DNA of 64,000 nucleotides from Ephemerocybe angulata (Eukaryota > Basidiomycota > Agaricomycetes > Agaricales > Psathyrellaceae). Below are positions 32,867 to 43,729 of the stretch, piece by piece. Under the pieces are notes generated by a model, which was not told where the DNA came from, did no database searches, and saw only the letters and a list, made by a program, of their open reading frames with translations. The stretch spans positions 434,001 through 498,000 of the forward strand of contig JAACJK010000225.1 in the NCBI GenBank assembly GCA_013368325.1, written 5' to 3'. A program made the position numbers and the translations under genes. How positions within the stretch are numbered: position 1 is the stretch's first letter; each line of letters opens with the position of its first letter.

Positions 32867-34753
32867 CTACGTCGGCTTGTAGAATATCGTCGTCAAATAC
32901 TTCTGCCTATACCTCGTCGTCGTCGCCACAGCCAACACCCCGTTCCTAATCGCACTCGTGCACAGATGGTGCAGCACAACATGGCTCGGCACGGCCAACA
33001 CACTCGCATCGTCCGTCAGCGGCGGCATATTCGTCGGGTCGATCGTCAGCGCGCGCGACGCAACGAGCGGTGCGGCCGCAGTCGCCTGGGGCGCACTCGC
33101 GCTGAGCATGGGAGTCGAAAGGGCAGACGACCCCACCGCCGCTCCAGGGATCGGCGTCGAGGGCGTAGCAGGCGTCGTCGCAGCAGTCGAAGTCGCGCCG
33201 CTCGGAGTCTCACTCGCACTACTCTCCGCCCAAGTCGCAGGATTCACAGTCCCCGCACTCCCCGCACCCGCGCCCTCGCGCTCGATCGCAGCATCCACGA
33301 CGGCGGGATCAACCTCAACCTCGCTCGGGGGTGGGGGAGGAGGCGGCATACGCCTAGTCGGAGTCGCCCCAGTACCCGTAACATCCGAATATCCTCTTTC
33401 CCTTCCACGCCTTCTCTCCTCCCTCCTCTCCTCCCTCGTCCTTTCCCGCCTCCCCGATCGCCCTCCACTCCCCTGCCCACTCCCAACAGCCCCGCTCGTC
33501 CCACTCGGCACAACACTCGCAGCGTTCCCCACAGGCCCAACATTGCCCACCGAGCCCATCGCAGGCCCAGGCGTAAGCCTCTGATTCAAGATGAGTTTAT
33601 CAAGATGCCTGGGCAGTGCAGGCGCAGGTGGGATGTTCGGCGCAGGCACGAAGCCGCTCACACGCGTGTGGTGCTGGCTCTGATCGGTATTACCCTGGTT
33701 TGCAGCGAGGTACATCTCCTCCTCCTTGAATGCCTCCAAAAGCTCCGGGGGCAGTACGTTCGTCCACTGTGCCTGTTGTGCGGGATTCGGGCCGGTGCGC
33801 TGGGGTGGGGGAGAGCTTGTCGCGGCGGCGGCAGCAGCTACGACGGCTGCGGGGCCCGATCCTTCAGCGAAGAAGGACGGGTCTTTGCCCTTCGTTCCGG
33901 TGCTCGGGGAGGGGTTGGTGAAGGGGACAGCGACGTAGTTGGCGAGGGACCCCTGATCGTCTACGGCGGTGGGGAGGTCGTCCGCGACCCTCCACTGATC
34001 GTCGACGAGGAAGCGGATGTGGTGCGTACCGGGCAGCAGCAAGACCGTCGTCTCGAAGATCGGGGATCCAGCGTTCTCTCTTTCCATCTGCCTGCGCCCC
34101 TTCCACTCGTCGTCGCCCGCACGTGCCAGGAGTACGTTGTGCCCTCCGCCCCGCCACACGATGCGCACGGGAACGGGATCGGGCTTGGGGAGGAGGATGC
34201 TGCGGCCGTCTTCGCCTAGAATCCGGGGTTTGGGCTGGAGGGCGACGGGGATCGACGAGCGCACGACCTCCTGCACGAAGGCGGGGGAGCCGGGGGGTCT
34301 GTGCGCGGCCGGGGGCGAGATGGGGACCGCAGCGTTGGCGTAGAGCTCCTGGACCTTGCGCTGCTGGGCCTGCTGCTGCTGCTGGGTGCGATAGTAGGGC
34401 GTGCCCCGCGTCGCGGTGACGGTGCCCGTGTTCGTCGTGTGGTGGTTGTGGTTGTTGTACGGCTGGCTGTCGAGGAGGTCCGTGCTCGAGAAGGGCTGGG
34501 GGACGACCCGGCCGCGTTCGCGCTGCGGGTCGACGTTGGCGGTGGTGGGGATGGGGATGCTCTGGGTCTTGGTCTTGGGGGTGCTGCTGGGCTGCGTGCC
34601 CGTGAGCGAGGCGAGATCCGGGAGCTGCAGCGAGTTTTTCTTCGTGCGCAGCGAGCGATGCGGCGCGCCCGGTGAAGGAGACGGAGAGTGGTTGCGCCGC
34701 TGGTGCTGCAGCCGCTGCCCCCCGTTCCCCGGGTTCGACGCTGAATTGCCCAT
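32867..34753 (-). CDS. GAL83: SNF1/AMPK beta subunit
   Basis: A single uninterrupted frame of 628 aa with ATG at 34753. It begins MGNSASN, a consensus N-myristoylation signal as in AMPK beta subunits. Residues about 190-285 are the glycogen-binding CBM48 fold (VRIVWRGGGHNVLLAR; GTHHIRFLVDDQWRVADDLP). The ASC domain that contacts alpha and gamma starts near residue 329 (WTNVLPPELLEAF) and ends at the C-terminus (LHHLCTSAIRNGVLAVATTT, TTIFYKPT), interrupted by about 170 residues of Gly/Ser/Pro/Arg low complexity. It tethers and targets the Snf1 glucose-starvation kinase. Local GC is high, producing long spurious frames on the other strand. Confidence 0.9.
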   Translation of the reverse strand: MGNSASNPGNGGQRLQHQRRNHSPSPSPGAPHRSLRTKKNSLQLPDLASLTGTQPSSTPKTKTQSIPIPTTANVDPQRERGRVVPQPFSSTDLLDSQPYNNHNHHTTNTGTVTATRGTPYYRTQQQQQAQQRKVQELYANAAVPISPPAAHRPPGSPAFVQEVVRSSIPVALQPKPRILGEDGRSILLPKPDPVPVRIVWRGGGHNVLLARAGDDEWKGRRQMERENAGSPIFETTVLLLPGTHHIRFLVDDQWRVADDLPTAVDDQGSLANYVAVPFTNPSPSTGTKGKDPSFFAEGSGPAAVVAAAAAATSSPPPQRTGPNPAQQAQWTNVLPPELLEAFKEEEMYLAANQGNTDQSQHHTRVSGFVPAPNIPPAPALPRHLDKLILNQRLTPGPAMGSVGNVGPVGNAASVVPSGTSGAVGSGQGSGGRSGRRERTREERREERRRGRERGYSDVTGTGATPTRRMPPPPPPPSEVEVDPAVVDAAIEREGAGAGSAGTVNPATWAESSASETPSGATSTAATTPATPSTPIPGAAVGSSALSTPMLSASAPQATAAAPLVASRALTIDPTNMPPLTDDASVLAVPSHVVLHHLCTSAIRNGVLAVATTTRYRQKYLTTIFYKPT

Positions 34754-35173
34754 TTCTCCACTGCGATCACGAAGGGAGAGATGTGATATCTACCACCCCC
34801 TGTCTATTTGTGGATTGTTTGCGGCTGTCTCCTCCGGGTCTCGGCCGGGAGTCACGCGACTCGATATCGAGTCCAAATCGGGTGAATGAGCCCCTGTTCA
34901 CGCGACGCACCTCACTTTCTTGGCCAACTTGAATTCTTGACATACAACCATCGCCCGATCGCGCTGCCTGTGTCCGCTAAAATCTTGTCAAAAAGTGTCT
35001 CTTATAGTTCTGCGAGTAACACTACAGAAAGGAGGCTACGATACCAGGGCGCTAAACGCGGTTCAAGAGAGTGTCACTTCTTCCTGCGAGGATCACGCAA
35101 CCAGACCCGAGTGGGGCTAACGGAGGCAAGCCCATGTTCAGACCCGTGTCGTTACACTGAGGAAATCACATAC
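34754..35173. promoter_or_regulatory. Upstream region of GAL83 homologue
   Basis: 420 bp between the start of the SNF1 beta gene and the stop of the MYND gene, both on the minus strand. No element was recognised. Confidence 0.35.
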
Positions 35174-37367
35174 CTATTGAAAAAACCAGATTGCTTGCAC
35201 AATCTCGTAATCTGACCCGACGACGTTCAAATCCCGCTGTATAGCAGCCTCGAATGTGATCGACGCCGGGAGAGCTGCCGCCGTCCCAACGCGACGCAGA
35301 AGAACAACGAAATGAATCTCAAAGCTGATGAGACTCTCAACACAGTGCACGAGTCTTAAGTCTACAGCGTCAGGCCCTCCGAAGGATCCTGCATGACCGA
35401 TGACTTCCTGGCAGGGATGCCCTTGCGCGGTGAGGCGACTGATTTGACGGCGGTAGGCGTCGATAATGTCGTTGAAGCGCTTCATTTTCAACTCTGGGAC
35501 GAAGGGTTTAACTTTGTTGGTGTAACCTGCTAGATCGTACCAGGTGTAATTGCCGATATCTTTCGAGGGTGCCATCATCACAGCCATCGTCCGTGACTGG
35601 AGGCCTAACGCGGGTCCCGGCCCTTTAACCAACATAACCGCGTTGTAGACATGCCGAATAATCGAAAGATGAAAAGCGCGTGCTGAATGGGAGCACGACA
35701 TATCTTCACCCAATCTCTCTGCGCAAAATGTCAATCATATGTCCTTAATGATGAACCCATAGTAACTTACGAATGTAATCAATGCGCATATTACGACATT
35801 CTTCGCGATGGCGCGCATCCCAATCCTCGAGTTGGCACTGAGACGAGCAGTACACCACAGAGCGACAATTCGAGCACGTCATATATTTTTTGGAAGCCTT
35901 CCTTTCGCTCTCGCTCGATGAGAGGTGCTTGGGAGCGAGGTGTATAAGCCCACGTCGTACAATGCAATTAATGGCAAACCACTGCTTGCTTACCTGCATA
36001 CTGTCGCAAACGATAGCCCTATTTGACTTGGGTAGGTACCGACTGTAAGCATCGAGGATGAGCAAGGATCCTTCAAGATCGAGCATCGCCTCCGAGTATT
36101 CGGCTTGTACCGGTGCGCGTGAATTGAGAGCCACGAGACCAGCGAGTTCCTGGCGGAGCGGCCGAAGAACCTTGGGAAACAGCCCCCATCTTGTCAGCTC
36201 CGCCACAATTGTAGCGAGTGGGGACTGACGACCATCGCCGAAATGGCTTCCAAAGAGGTAGGAGGGGGGGCATACAGACATGCAGTTTCCTAGGAGCCGG
36301 AGAAGACCTGCTTCAAGAAGCCTGCGTGTGTGGAGCACAGGGTGAAACCCGAAGGTATGGCCAACCATTCGAGTAACCTGCATCGCCGTCGAAAGATTTT
36401 CGGCCAGAAAAAGAAGAGTCTCTTCCTTCCGAGTACCGCTCTCAGACCGTAGACAATCCATAAAGCGACCGTTGATTTCAACGAGATACTGCATGAATTG
36501 TTCGGGGGCATGGGCGGCGCTGAACAGGGCGCCTAAATCTGGGCTGATCTTCATCAAGATTCTAGCCGAGAACGCGATGTACTCCATGTTGTTGTTTTCG
36601 ACCGTGCCGTCAGGAAAATGGCTGAGATGGGGGAGGGAATTGATCTTTCCAAAGGTCTGCATCCTACTCATCGTCTTCTGGACGAATTCTTCAGGCGAAC
36701 ACAGACTGCCTTCTTGTATCAGTTCCGCCATTCTGGAGGGTGCTCGAGATACCATCAATCCAAAGACAGTCGTGCTTGGATCTGTCGAATTGGCGGTGTA
36801 GATGCCAGGGCGTACAGACAAAGGGTAGATCAATGGCGTCCCACCAACCGTCGCCAACCAGAACGAAAGAGCGAGCTTTAGAAAGCGGTCTGATTGAGCA
36901 GCTGCTCTGGAAATCAATTCCGAAGAATCAATGAGGTTGAATAGACTGTTGCATGCTGCACCACACCATTCTTGCTGTCGGCCAGGCTTCCTTTCCAGTG
37001 AGTCTAACCGGACAGGAGCGATTTTCTTCCCAGTCAACGCCTCTGGAGAATACCAGACGAGATACTCTGCCCAATAGGCGATGGAGTTCATCGACGACGC
37101 GAGCTTCTGTTCGGCATTCTCTTTGTGGCTTGGGTCCGGGAAGTTCCAGTAGCCGAATGAACAGACGAGGGAGAACGCCACTGAGCTAGCATCGAGTTGC
37201 ACTAGATTTTCGCCTGTCTCGACCAATCCTATCTTTGCGCCTTCTTTAAGAATCCAAAGGATGGGCTCGAGCATCTCATGAGAGTACAGCTCTCTCATCC
37301 GTATCCCGAGTTCGCGCAGGTGGTCGACTGACCGGCTATATGCGCCGTCTACAATCTGGATTGCCAT
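35174..37367 (-). CDS. MYND zinc-finger protein (copy 1)
   Basis: Exons: 37367-35994, 35927-35771, 35718-35174 (691 aa from the ATG at 37367). The large N-terminal part is helical with no named domain. The MYND-type zinc module is in exon 2 (TCSNCRSVVYCSSQCQLEDW then HREEC). The C-terminal part (PSKDIGNYTWYDLAGY; RQISRLTAQGHPCQEV; GSDYEIVQAIWFF) recurs in the next gene. The intron 35928-35993 could also be read through in frame but matches an intron in copy 2. Upstream in-frame coding around 37400-37650 (RIGSAADVCHCC) may be an earlier exon, so the N-terminus is uncertain. MYND fingers usually bind proline-rich peptides; the role here is unknown. Confidence 0.7.
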
Positions 37368-37898
37368 CAATTATATGCTGTCGTAAGGGTGGGCATGTGG
37401 AGATTTTACCTCGTCCAGCGGCTTTCTTCTGTATTTCCGGCTCAGGGCATGGTGAAGTGACATAGCTGCGAAGGGGAATCTTGAGCTGGCACAAAGGCTT
37501 GGTGAGTGAGATCGTCGTCAAAGCTCAACGGTGGAACCAGGAACTCACTGGCAATCGAGGTGGTAGTGGTTGTGTAGTCATGCGTTTGGTCTAGACAACA
37601 ATGGCAAACATCCGCCGCACTCCCGATCCGACTCTCGAGCGACGAGCACATTGAAGAAGCTTTGAACCAGTGAGCTTGGGACTACATAATACATAAAGCG
37701 TTAATTGGTATTTTACGGGCCTCCCAGGCACAGCCAGCTACAGGGAAAGGCGCCGCAGTGGTGGGCGCTTAAATGAGCATTTCATGGATCCAGTTCCGCT
37801 TAGCAATGCGAAAGACATCCATGGCCGATACCATGAACGGAAGTGCCTCAAGACGGGCTGCACGGATAAATTTCATCTCGCCAACACCGAATGGGGCT
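37368..37898. other. Region between MYND copies
   Basis: It contains possible 5' exon(s) of MYND copy 1 at 37400-37651 and the word TGGGCGCTTA at 37762-37771, which recurs elsewhere in the window. Confidence 0.35.
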
Positions 37899-39427
37899 TC
37901 AGCAACAATGTTCGATTAGCTTAGGTTTGACTTTCATTATTGGAAATACGTACCTGGTGAAGAACCACATCACTTGCACAATCTCGTAGTCCGAACCAAC
38001 AACTTTTGGGTCTCGCTGGACATTATAGTTGTACGCAGCAGGCGGCAGAATCGTTATCCGAACTCGGCGAAGGAGAACGATAAGATGGATGTCAAAGCTC
38101 TGGGCAAGCTCAACCCAGTGCATGAGATTCAATTCTGGAAGCCCAACCTGCAGCGGCGATGGTAGGTGTGCAAGACGAGCTATTTGATGACGGAACGGCT
38201 CTAAAATGTCGTTAAAGCGCTCCCGTTTGAATGTGGGGATGAAGGGCTCGAACGTGGCAGTATACTTCGGGAGCGGTACGAAGACGTAACCTGTGGCTCC
38301 CCGTGAAGGCTCGATGAGGGTGGCTTCAACTCGTGCATTTGAGGTGAAGGGATTTCCAAAAGTTACCGCGAGTGTTTCAAAAGTATGCCAGATTGAAGAA
38401 AGGTGGGAGGCACGAGTGGAGTAGGAATAAGACAGATTGGCATATGATCGCTCTGCGGCATAATGTGTAAGTGATTTCATCACACTATATTTGAAATATA
38501 TCATAACTGACCTAGGTAATCGATGCACATCTCGCGACATTCTTTACGATGCCTTGCACTCCAGTCTTCACGCTGGCATTGGGGTGAACAATACACAACC
38601 GAATGGCAATTCGAGCATGTCTTCGGCAATGCATAGTTAACGAGACCCGTTCCGACCATCTCGGGCGCTAGGTGGCGCTTCGAAGTAAGGATGAGCCTTT
38701 CAAAACATCATGAACTGTGGGGAGAGGCACCTACCTTGAGGTTATCACATACAGTCACCCACTCTTCCTTCCGCAAACAGCGACCCTTAACCCTTAGGGA
38801 AGGCATCTCCGCTTCTATGCTTGCTTTCAAAGTTGGCTCCTTGGTCACCAATGCTGACTTGATAGCGACATGGTGCTCGAGTTCCGAGAGAAGGGGACGA
38901 AGCACTTTCGGGGACCTGGTAAACTTCTTCGTCGCGGTAAACATGAACTTCAACCGTTCCCTGACCTCCCCATCGAGAGCCTGTGACGCAAAAGCCGACA
39001 CGCAGTTGTCCATGAGCTGGAAAAGGCCTGCGATTATGATGTTGCGCATGTGAAACGCGGGCCGAAATCCATGGGTTTTCTTTGCCATCGATATAACACG
39101 AACTGCAGACGATGTGTTCAAGGCCAGCTGTTCGAAAATGTGGCCCTTCTCAATCGGTCCTGCGTGTGCGATTGATCCTTTGAGCCCACTGCTCACGGCA
39201 ACAAGAACCTCAATGAATAACTCAGGGGCTTGAGTGCTGCTGAACAAGGAACATAGGTTGTAGTCGGCGTCCATGATGTTGCAAGTCGATAACACTGTAC
39301 ACTCGAGGTTTACGCTCTCGAATGTGTTTTTCCTGGACACTTGAAAAGTGGGAAGGTTTTGTCTACGTAGGGCCTCGTCGAATGGTTTCAGCTTCCAGCA
39401 TGCCCATATTAGGAGATAAAGTCCTTT
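37899..39427 (-). pseudogene. MYND protein copy 2, 5'-truncated
   Basis: Surviving exons: about 39427-38735, 38677-38512, 38452-37899. They align to the second half of copy 1 with introns at the same sites; the MYND core is intact (TCSNCHSVVYCSPQC; EDWSARHRKEC) and so is the GSDYEIVQ block. The frame is open leftward from a stop at 39428-39430, and no ATG or N-terminal half exists. Sequence beyond is retroelement-like. About 300 N-terminal residues found in copy 1 are missing. The C-terminus may splice again at GTACGT (37953-37948). It could be expressed from a foreign promoter, but truncation favours a pseudogene. Confidence 0.7.
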
Positions 39428-39539
39428 TTAGTATTTGATTGATTCTTATGTAATGATTACATGATTGATGTCTAAGGCAAAAAGGCAATGAGGCCTGGGC
39501 TCTGTGTACCTCGTGGGAGACCGCTTACCAGGCGTTAGC
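39414..39539 (-). mobile_element. Retroelement 3' flank/LTR-like remnant
   Basis: Non-coding strip between the truncated MYND gene and the stop codon of the protease frame. It contains the palindrome ATGTAATGATTACAT (39449-39463) and an AT-rich end, as expected for the tail of a retroelement. No second LTR was found, so the call is tentative. Confidence 0.35.
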
Positions 39540-40532
39540 TCAACACACTGTGCCCCTTGACCTCTTTGCTTTCCTTTCTTCCTCTGCTGCTGTCCTCAGT
39601 TCCCTTTGTCGAGCCGACCTCCTAAGGCGAACTTCTCTTTTCCTGCGGGCACTCGACGTACTTTCGCCTTGATCTCTCGAACGTTGCAACTTCCTTCCTG
39701 TTCGATACTGCCCCTCGATTAAGGTCGTCTGGTTCTCCCCTCTTTCATCTTCGAAGTCCATGGCGAATCGGGACTCGTTTATGTTGAGGTCCAAGCAGGG
39801 TATTACTGGGTCTAGGATTGGGGTTGCGAGGTGTTTGTAGCAGATCTCAGGGCACCTGGTGAAGGACAGCGTTTTGGTTGTCCAATTGATTTCTGGGTTG
39901 TGGCGCGCTAGCCATGCGAACCCTAGAATGACTGGATGGTTCAGGGAGGTGACGAAGAAGGATAGCATTTCGATGTGGTTTGATATTTGCACCGGCAACG
40001 TGCACGTCGCCGTTATTTGTCCTGACGTATTCTCGGACCCGTCTGCGTTGTATATGTTCAGCGGCGTGGACAGCTTCCGCGCTGGGAGCTTGTACAACGA
40101 AACGAAGCCTTTGTCCATGTAGCAGTTGGTGGCGCCACTGTCGATCATTGCTGTTATGGAGACGGTGTTTTTGCTGTTCGACCACGGTCTGAAGACCGTG
40201 TTTATTAGCAACGTCGATGGTGATCTGACCCCAGGTCCGTTCCATGGATAATTCGCGGACCGACTTTTAGGAGGGGCAAGCAGGGGGGCGACGTCTGCTT
40301 CAGGTCCTCTCCGATGTGTTCTGCATGGGTAGCGGTTGGTTCCGTTGCAGTTCGAGTAGGGGCCAGGATCTACGTGCATCTCGTCGTGTTGGAGGGGAGA
40401 TGGGCTTTGTGTGCGGTGGTTGCTGGATTCCCTGTCGAACTCGTATTGAGGTACTTGCATGGATGCCCCCATCGAAAGGGGTAAGGTACACCTATGTGCG
40501 CCGATGGGGTGGGGTATGCGCTGGGTGGCCAT
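39540..40532 (-). mobile_element. Retrotransposon Gag-Pol fragment with aspartic protease
   Basis: A 330-aa frame with ATG at 40532. Its centre is a retropepsin: active-site motif AMIDSGATNCYMDKG and the partner strand HPVILGFAWLARHNPEINW, typical of Ty3/Gypsy-type polyproteins of basidiomycetes. The N-terminal part is Pro/Ser/Arg-rich and the C-terminus is strongly basic (RRKREVRLRRSARQ) before the stop. Reverse transcriptase, RNase H and integrase are absent, so it is a fragment or a domesticated protease. It abuts the truncation point of MYND copy 2 on the same strand. Confidence 0.75.
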
Positions 40533-40863
40533 TTGGTATTGTCTTCAATGCCTTTGAGTCCTGGCCTTTAAGTAGTCTGGGGTTGTGGGCTGGGACTGGT
40601 TGAATCACTCTGGGAATCTACCCATCTCGGATGGTACCCACCTTAGGCTGTACAGCTTGGGTCGCGCCTGTACTTGTTTGGTAAGGTGCTAAGGGTACCC
40701 CCAAGTAACGCCGGCCTTTAAGCAAAGGTGCGCACCTTAGGTTGTGTATGTATTCTGATTGTGTAGCTAAGGTGCGTACCTTTGACTGTATACAGTGCCA
40801 AACAATCTTAGTGAGGTTAAAAACCGTCGGTATTTGGCATTGGAGTTCGACACCCTTTCTGTT
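40533..40863 (+). promoter_or_regulatory. F-box gene promoter with two palindromes
   Basis: The region contains AAGGTGCGCACCTT at 40725-40738 (a perfect palindrome) and AAGGTGCGTACCTT at 40769-40782, plus related words (AAGGTGCTAAGGGTACC near 40683). They lie 80-140 bp before the ATG at 40864. The same motif type recurs before most genes to the right. Confidence 0.6.
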
Positions 40864-42531
40864 ATGTCGTTTCGTGTTACCTCTGTACCGTCGTCTCGTC
40901 TTACCTCTGCTTATCTTGGTCCCTTCGCCGCGGACGATGCAGACGACATCGTCGCCCTGTTGTTCGGAAACGCCGTCCCTAACCCCATGCAGACCATGTG
41001 CATCCGGTACCGCGCCGAAGCGATCGCTCGCCAGCTTGACTTCATGACTGAGTGCGCAGCCAAGCTTGCGGACGAGCATCAAGTGTATCGCTCCGTCCTC
41101 TCCCCCGTTCGAAGAGTACCTATGGAGATTCTAGGCGAAATATTCAAGCTGGTCGTTCCCTCGTTTCTCAACTCAAGTGATAGGGAGATGTTGGGGAATT
41201 TGGGAAGCGTGTGCTTGGGGTGGAGGCTCGCGACGTTGAGCACCCCCGCACTCTGGAGAGGGGTGATATTGGGACCTTGTATTTGTCCAGATCAAGGCAC
41301 TGTGGGTGCCCAACGTCTTCACGAAGAGGATTACAAGAAGTTGGTTGTTTGGATCGGCAGATCAGGAGGGTGCCCTAAAGGTCTCATCTACAGCTCCGTC
41401 GATTTGCACTGCCATTGCGAAGACGGTAGTTCTTGCAAGGCCGTTCATCCTTTAGTCACGAAATTTATCAAGGAAGGACCTACGCTCGATCACCTTACGC
41501 TTCAGTTGTCTGGACCCAGCTGCTTTCGGAACTGGTTGGCCGCGTTCGGTCCAGGTCCTGGCGCTCCCGAGCCGCATCCCTTGGAGAAATTGCGATCCTT
41601 CTCCTTGGAATTCGTTGACGACACACCTCTGTGGTGGAATGACGGTCCAGATCCGTCCGCTTCCGTCTTCAACCTCCTTCCTTCGGTGCCTTCCCTGGGG
41701 GTGTTTCTCCCCTTGCGAGATACCGCTTTCGAAGACGAGATGGACTCTTTGGAGTGTCCCATTCATATCCCCCCCCGTGTTTTGGGTCCCCTCGTTTCGC
41801 TCGCTATTAGATGGGATTGGGAAGGCAGGAGGTTGATTGACGTGTTGGGGCAGTGTGCCTCCCTTAAGACGTTCACTCTCGATCTCGCGAGGAGTGAACC
41901 ATTTGAAGACGACGATCTTTCCCCTCCCTTGGAACTCAAGTCTTTGTCTTCGTTCAAACTGGTGAAAGGAGGGGTCAGGGTTCTTGAATTCCTGAGGATG
42001 CCAGCTCTAGTATCCCTTGACTTGGAGCTCAACGTTGATAGGCGGGAGACGGAGGAGATATCAGAGAGATTGGACCGTTTCCTTCGAGCGTCCGACTTGC
42101 TGGCCAGCCTCACGTATCTGCGCATATGCGAGCTCACGGGGGGGCCTGGAATAGTTACCCTTCTCCTCCCACCGCTTTCATCGTTGCAGCATCTCGTGTT
42201 GGATAGCTCTACAGCCTGCGGCTATTTTTTCGGACAGACCGGTACCTGCCATCGAGGGGGACCTCCGCTTCGACACTTTCCTGCGCTGAGGCATGTGGAG
42301 CTCTTGAACGTCAAGCGGAGCTCTCTGGTTCTTGCGCATGAGCTCCAATTTTTTAGCCGAAAGGGAAGCGCTGGAAAGTGCGCGTTGACAATATCTTATG
42401 CGAAAGAGCCCAAAGTTTCTGAGGCAGAGCTACAGTCTCGCCTCAAAACAGTTCAAGCTCCTGGCTCCCAACTCTCGATCCAGGTGGTGCAACCAGAAGA
42501 CTATGACGAGTTGCGTGCTCTTACCTTGTAG
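40864..42531 (+). CDS. F-box/LRR-like protein of the Helitron-flanking block
   Basis: 555 aa with no introns. The frame is open from 40795 but the first ATG is at 40864. The F-box region is near residues 75-130 (RRVPMEILGEIFKLVVPSF; LGSVCLGWRLATLSTPALWR), followed by the usual leucine-rich body (TFTLDLARSEPFEDDDLSPP; LQHLVLDSSTACGYFFG). It follows the same plan as the F-box genes at the left end, including the helix before the F-box (IARQLDFMTECAAKLADEHQ). It stands first in the right-hand block, behind two palindromic promoter motifs. It probably acts as an SCF substrate adaptor. Confidence 0.8.
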   Translation: MSFRVTSVPSSRLTSAYLGPFAADDADDIVALLFGNAVPNPMQTMCIRYRAEAIARQLDFMTECAAKLADEHQVYRSVLSPVRRVPMEILGEIFKLVVPSFLNSSDREMLGNLGSVCLGWRLATLSTPALWRGVILGPCICPDQGTVGAQRLHEEDYKKLVVWIGRSGGCPKGLIYSSVDLHCHCEDGSSCKAVHPLVTKFIKEGPTLDHLTLQLSGPSCFRNWLAAFGPGPGAPEPHPLEKLRSFSLEFVDDTPLWWNDGPDPSASVFNLLPSVPSLGVFLPLRDTAFEDEMDSLECPIHIPPRVLGPLVSLAIRWDWEGRRLIDVLGQCASLKTFTLDLARSEPFEDDDLSPPLELKSLSSFKLVKGGVRVLEFLRMPALVSLDLELNVDRRETEEISERLDRFLRASDLLASLTYLRICELTGGPGIVTLLLPPLSSLQHLVLDSSTACGYFFGQTGTCHRGGPPLRHFPALRHVELLNVKRSSLVLAHELQFFSRKGSAGKCALTISYAKEPKVSEAELQSRLKTVQAPGSQLSIQVVQPEDYDELRALTL

Positions 42532-42754
42532 GATGTAGAAGGTCTGACAGGTCGGATATGTTGCCTCGTCGCGTGTAATAGTTGCTTATAGTAGACTTAG
42601 CTGTACAGTACTGGATTGGGGTCTGTGTACATAGCACAATTTATTGCTTGCGCGGCAGTTCTTCGGGTTTCCGTTCTCTTCGCCCATCGGGTCAAGATCT
42701 GTGTCCTACTGAGTCATGTAGAGGGGAGATAAGGACCTTAGGTCTGCGAACGTG

Positions 42755-42775
42755 TAGGTGAGCATCTTACCTTAG
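42755..42775. promoter_or_regulatory. Inverted-repeat motif upstream of cyclin
   Basis: AGGTGAGCATCTTACCT-type element about 70 bp before the cyclin ATG. It is a spaced variant of the palindrome seen upstream of the F-box gene. Confidence 0.5.
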
Positions 42776-42841
42776 TTCAACGTGTTCCCGTTTCTTTATA
42801 TATCACATATCCTTCCGTTTCTTGGATGGCTCCACCATCCC

Positions 42842-43629
42842 ATGTGCAGGTCTACTCCCTCACTCCTCCATGAATATGCTGACCTCGCCAGGTTGTGTTC
42901 TCGTGTAGTGGTGCATCTATTTGGATGTCCCGTTGAGCATTCTGTCGGTGATCAGGACCTCCCTCCATTACCGGAGTTTATTTGCCATATGTTAAGACGG
43001 ACGGATTTGCACTCTTCCGTTTCTTTTGGAGCTCTTATCCTCGTCGCGCGGCTCAAGGCGAGGTGTCCTGATCGCAGTGGGATCTCGGGTCATCGGCTTT
43101 TTCTATCTGCCCTCATGATTGCGACCAAGATGACATACGATGAGGCCTACAATAATTTGTCTTGGTCAAATGTCGTGACGCCTTATTTCTCGCTCCGAGA
43201 GATTGGTCGAATGGAGCGCGAGATGTGCAGGATGTTGGAATGGAATCTTCGCGTAGATGGGGACGCCCTGGCTGGATTTGAGAGGTTCGTAAGGGAGGGG
43301 TTCTCTCGTGACCGCGCTCAGTACCCGTCGATCCCTCTTTCGTTGACCATGCGGGAGGGGTTGCCGGGTCCTTCCTCTGGAACAGGCCACGGTCAGTACC
43401 TTCGTCCTTTCCTTATTATGGCTTTGGCTGATTTATCGCAGATACTGGAGTAATAGAGCATCGCGGTCAAAGCGCAGCTGCCTCTGAGGGCTCATGTTCT
43501 GGCAGCAGTTCAGATTCCCCTGACCTTTATCACGGAGGCGACCCTAATCGGCTGGTGCGCGAGCGGGAGGATGGATCTCACCCGCTCAGGGGGAGGATGT
43601 TCTCTATTGTGGAACCGTCGACCTTTTAG
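42842..43629 (+). CDS. Pcl/Pho80-type cyclin
   Basis: Two exons: 42842-43391 and 43442-43629 (245 aa). The first in-frame ATG is at 42842. The cyclin box is complete in outline: FICHMLRRTDLHSSVSFGAL, GHRLFLSALMIATKMTYDEA, then LREIGRMEREMCRMLEWNLR. This is the pattern of fungal Pcl-class cyclins that bind a Pho85/Cdk5-type kinase. The second exon adds a Ser/Asp-rich tail (GSCSGSSSDSPDL) ending before a TAG; without splicing the frame would stop at 43453. It lies between the F-box gene and the Helitron helicase, with a short spacing to the latter's 3' end. Confidence 0.8.
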
Positions 43630-43729
43630 TACAACTACGGGATGCATGTGTAGACCTCGTAGCAGCTTACGTCCCTCATACTGCGGCTCTTGTGAAACGA
43701 TAGCGCTTTGTTTGTCTAGTATAAGTGCT

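Noticed and set aside
32966..34219. 417-codon plus-strand frame opposite the SNF1 beta gene
   Set aside because: A product of high GC and simple sequence; the minus-strand frame has myristoylation, CBM48 and ASC domains.
39480..39560. tRNA-like look of the strip between the MYND fragment and the protease frame (minus strand GCCTGGTAAGCGGTCTCCC)
   Set aside because: It has an anticodon-arm-like piece but no acceptor stem or proper B box; it reads better as retroelement flank.
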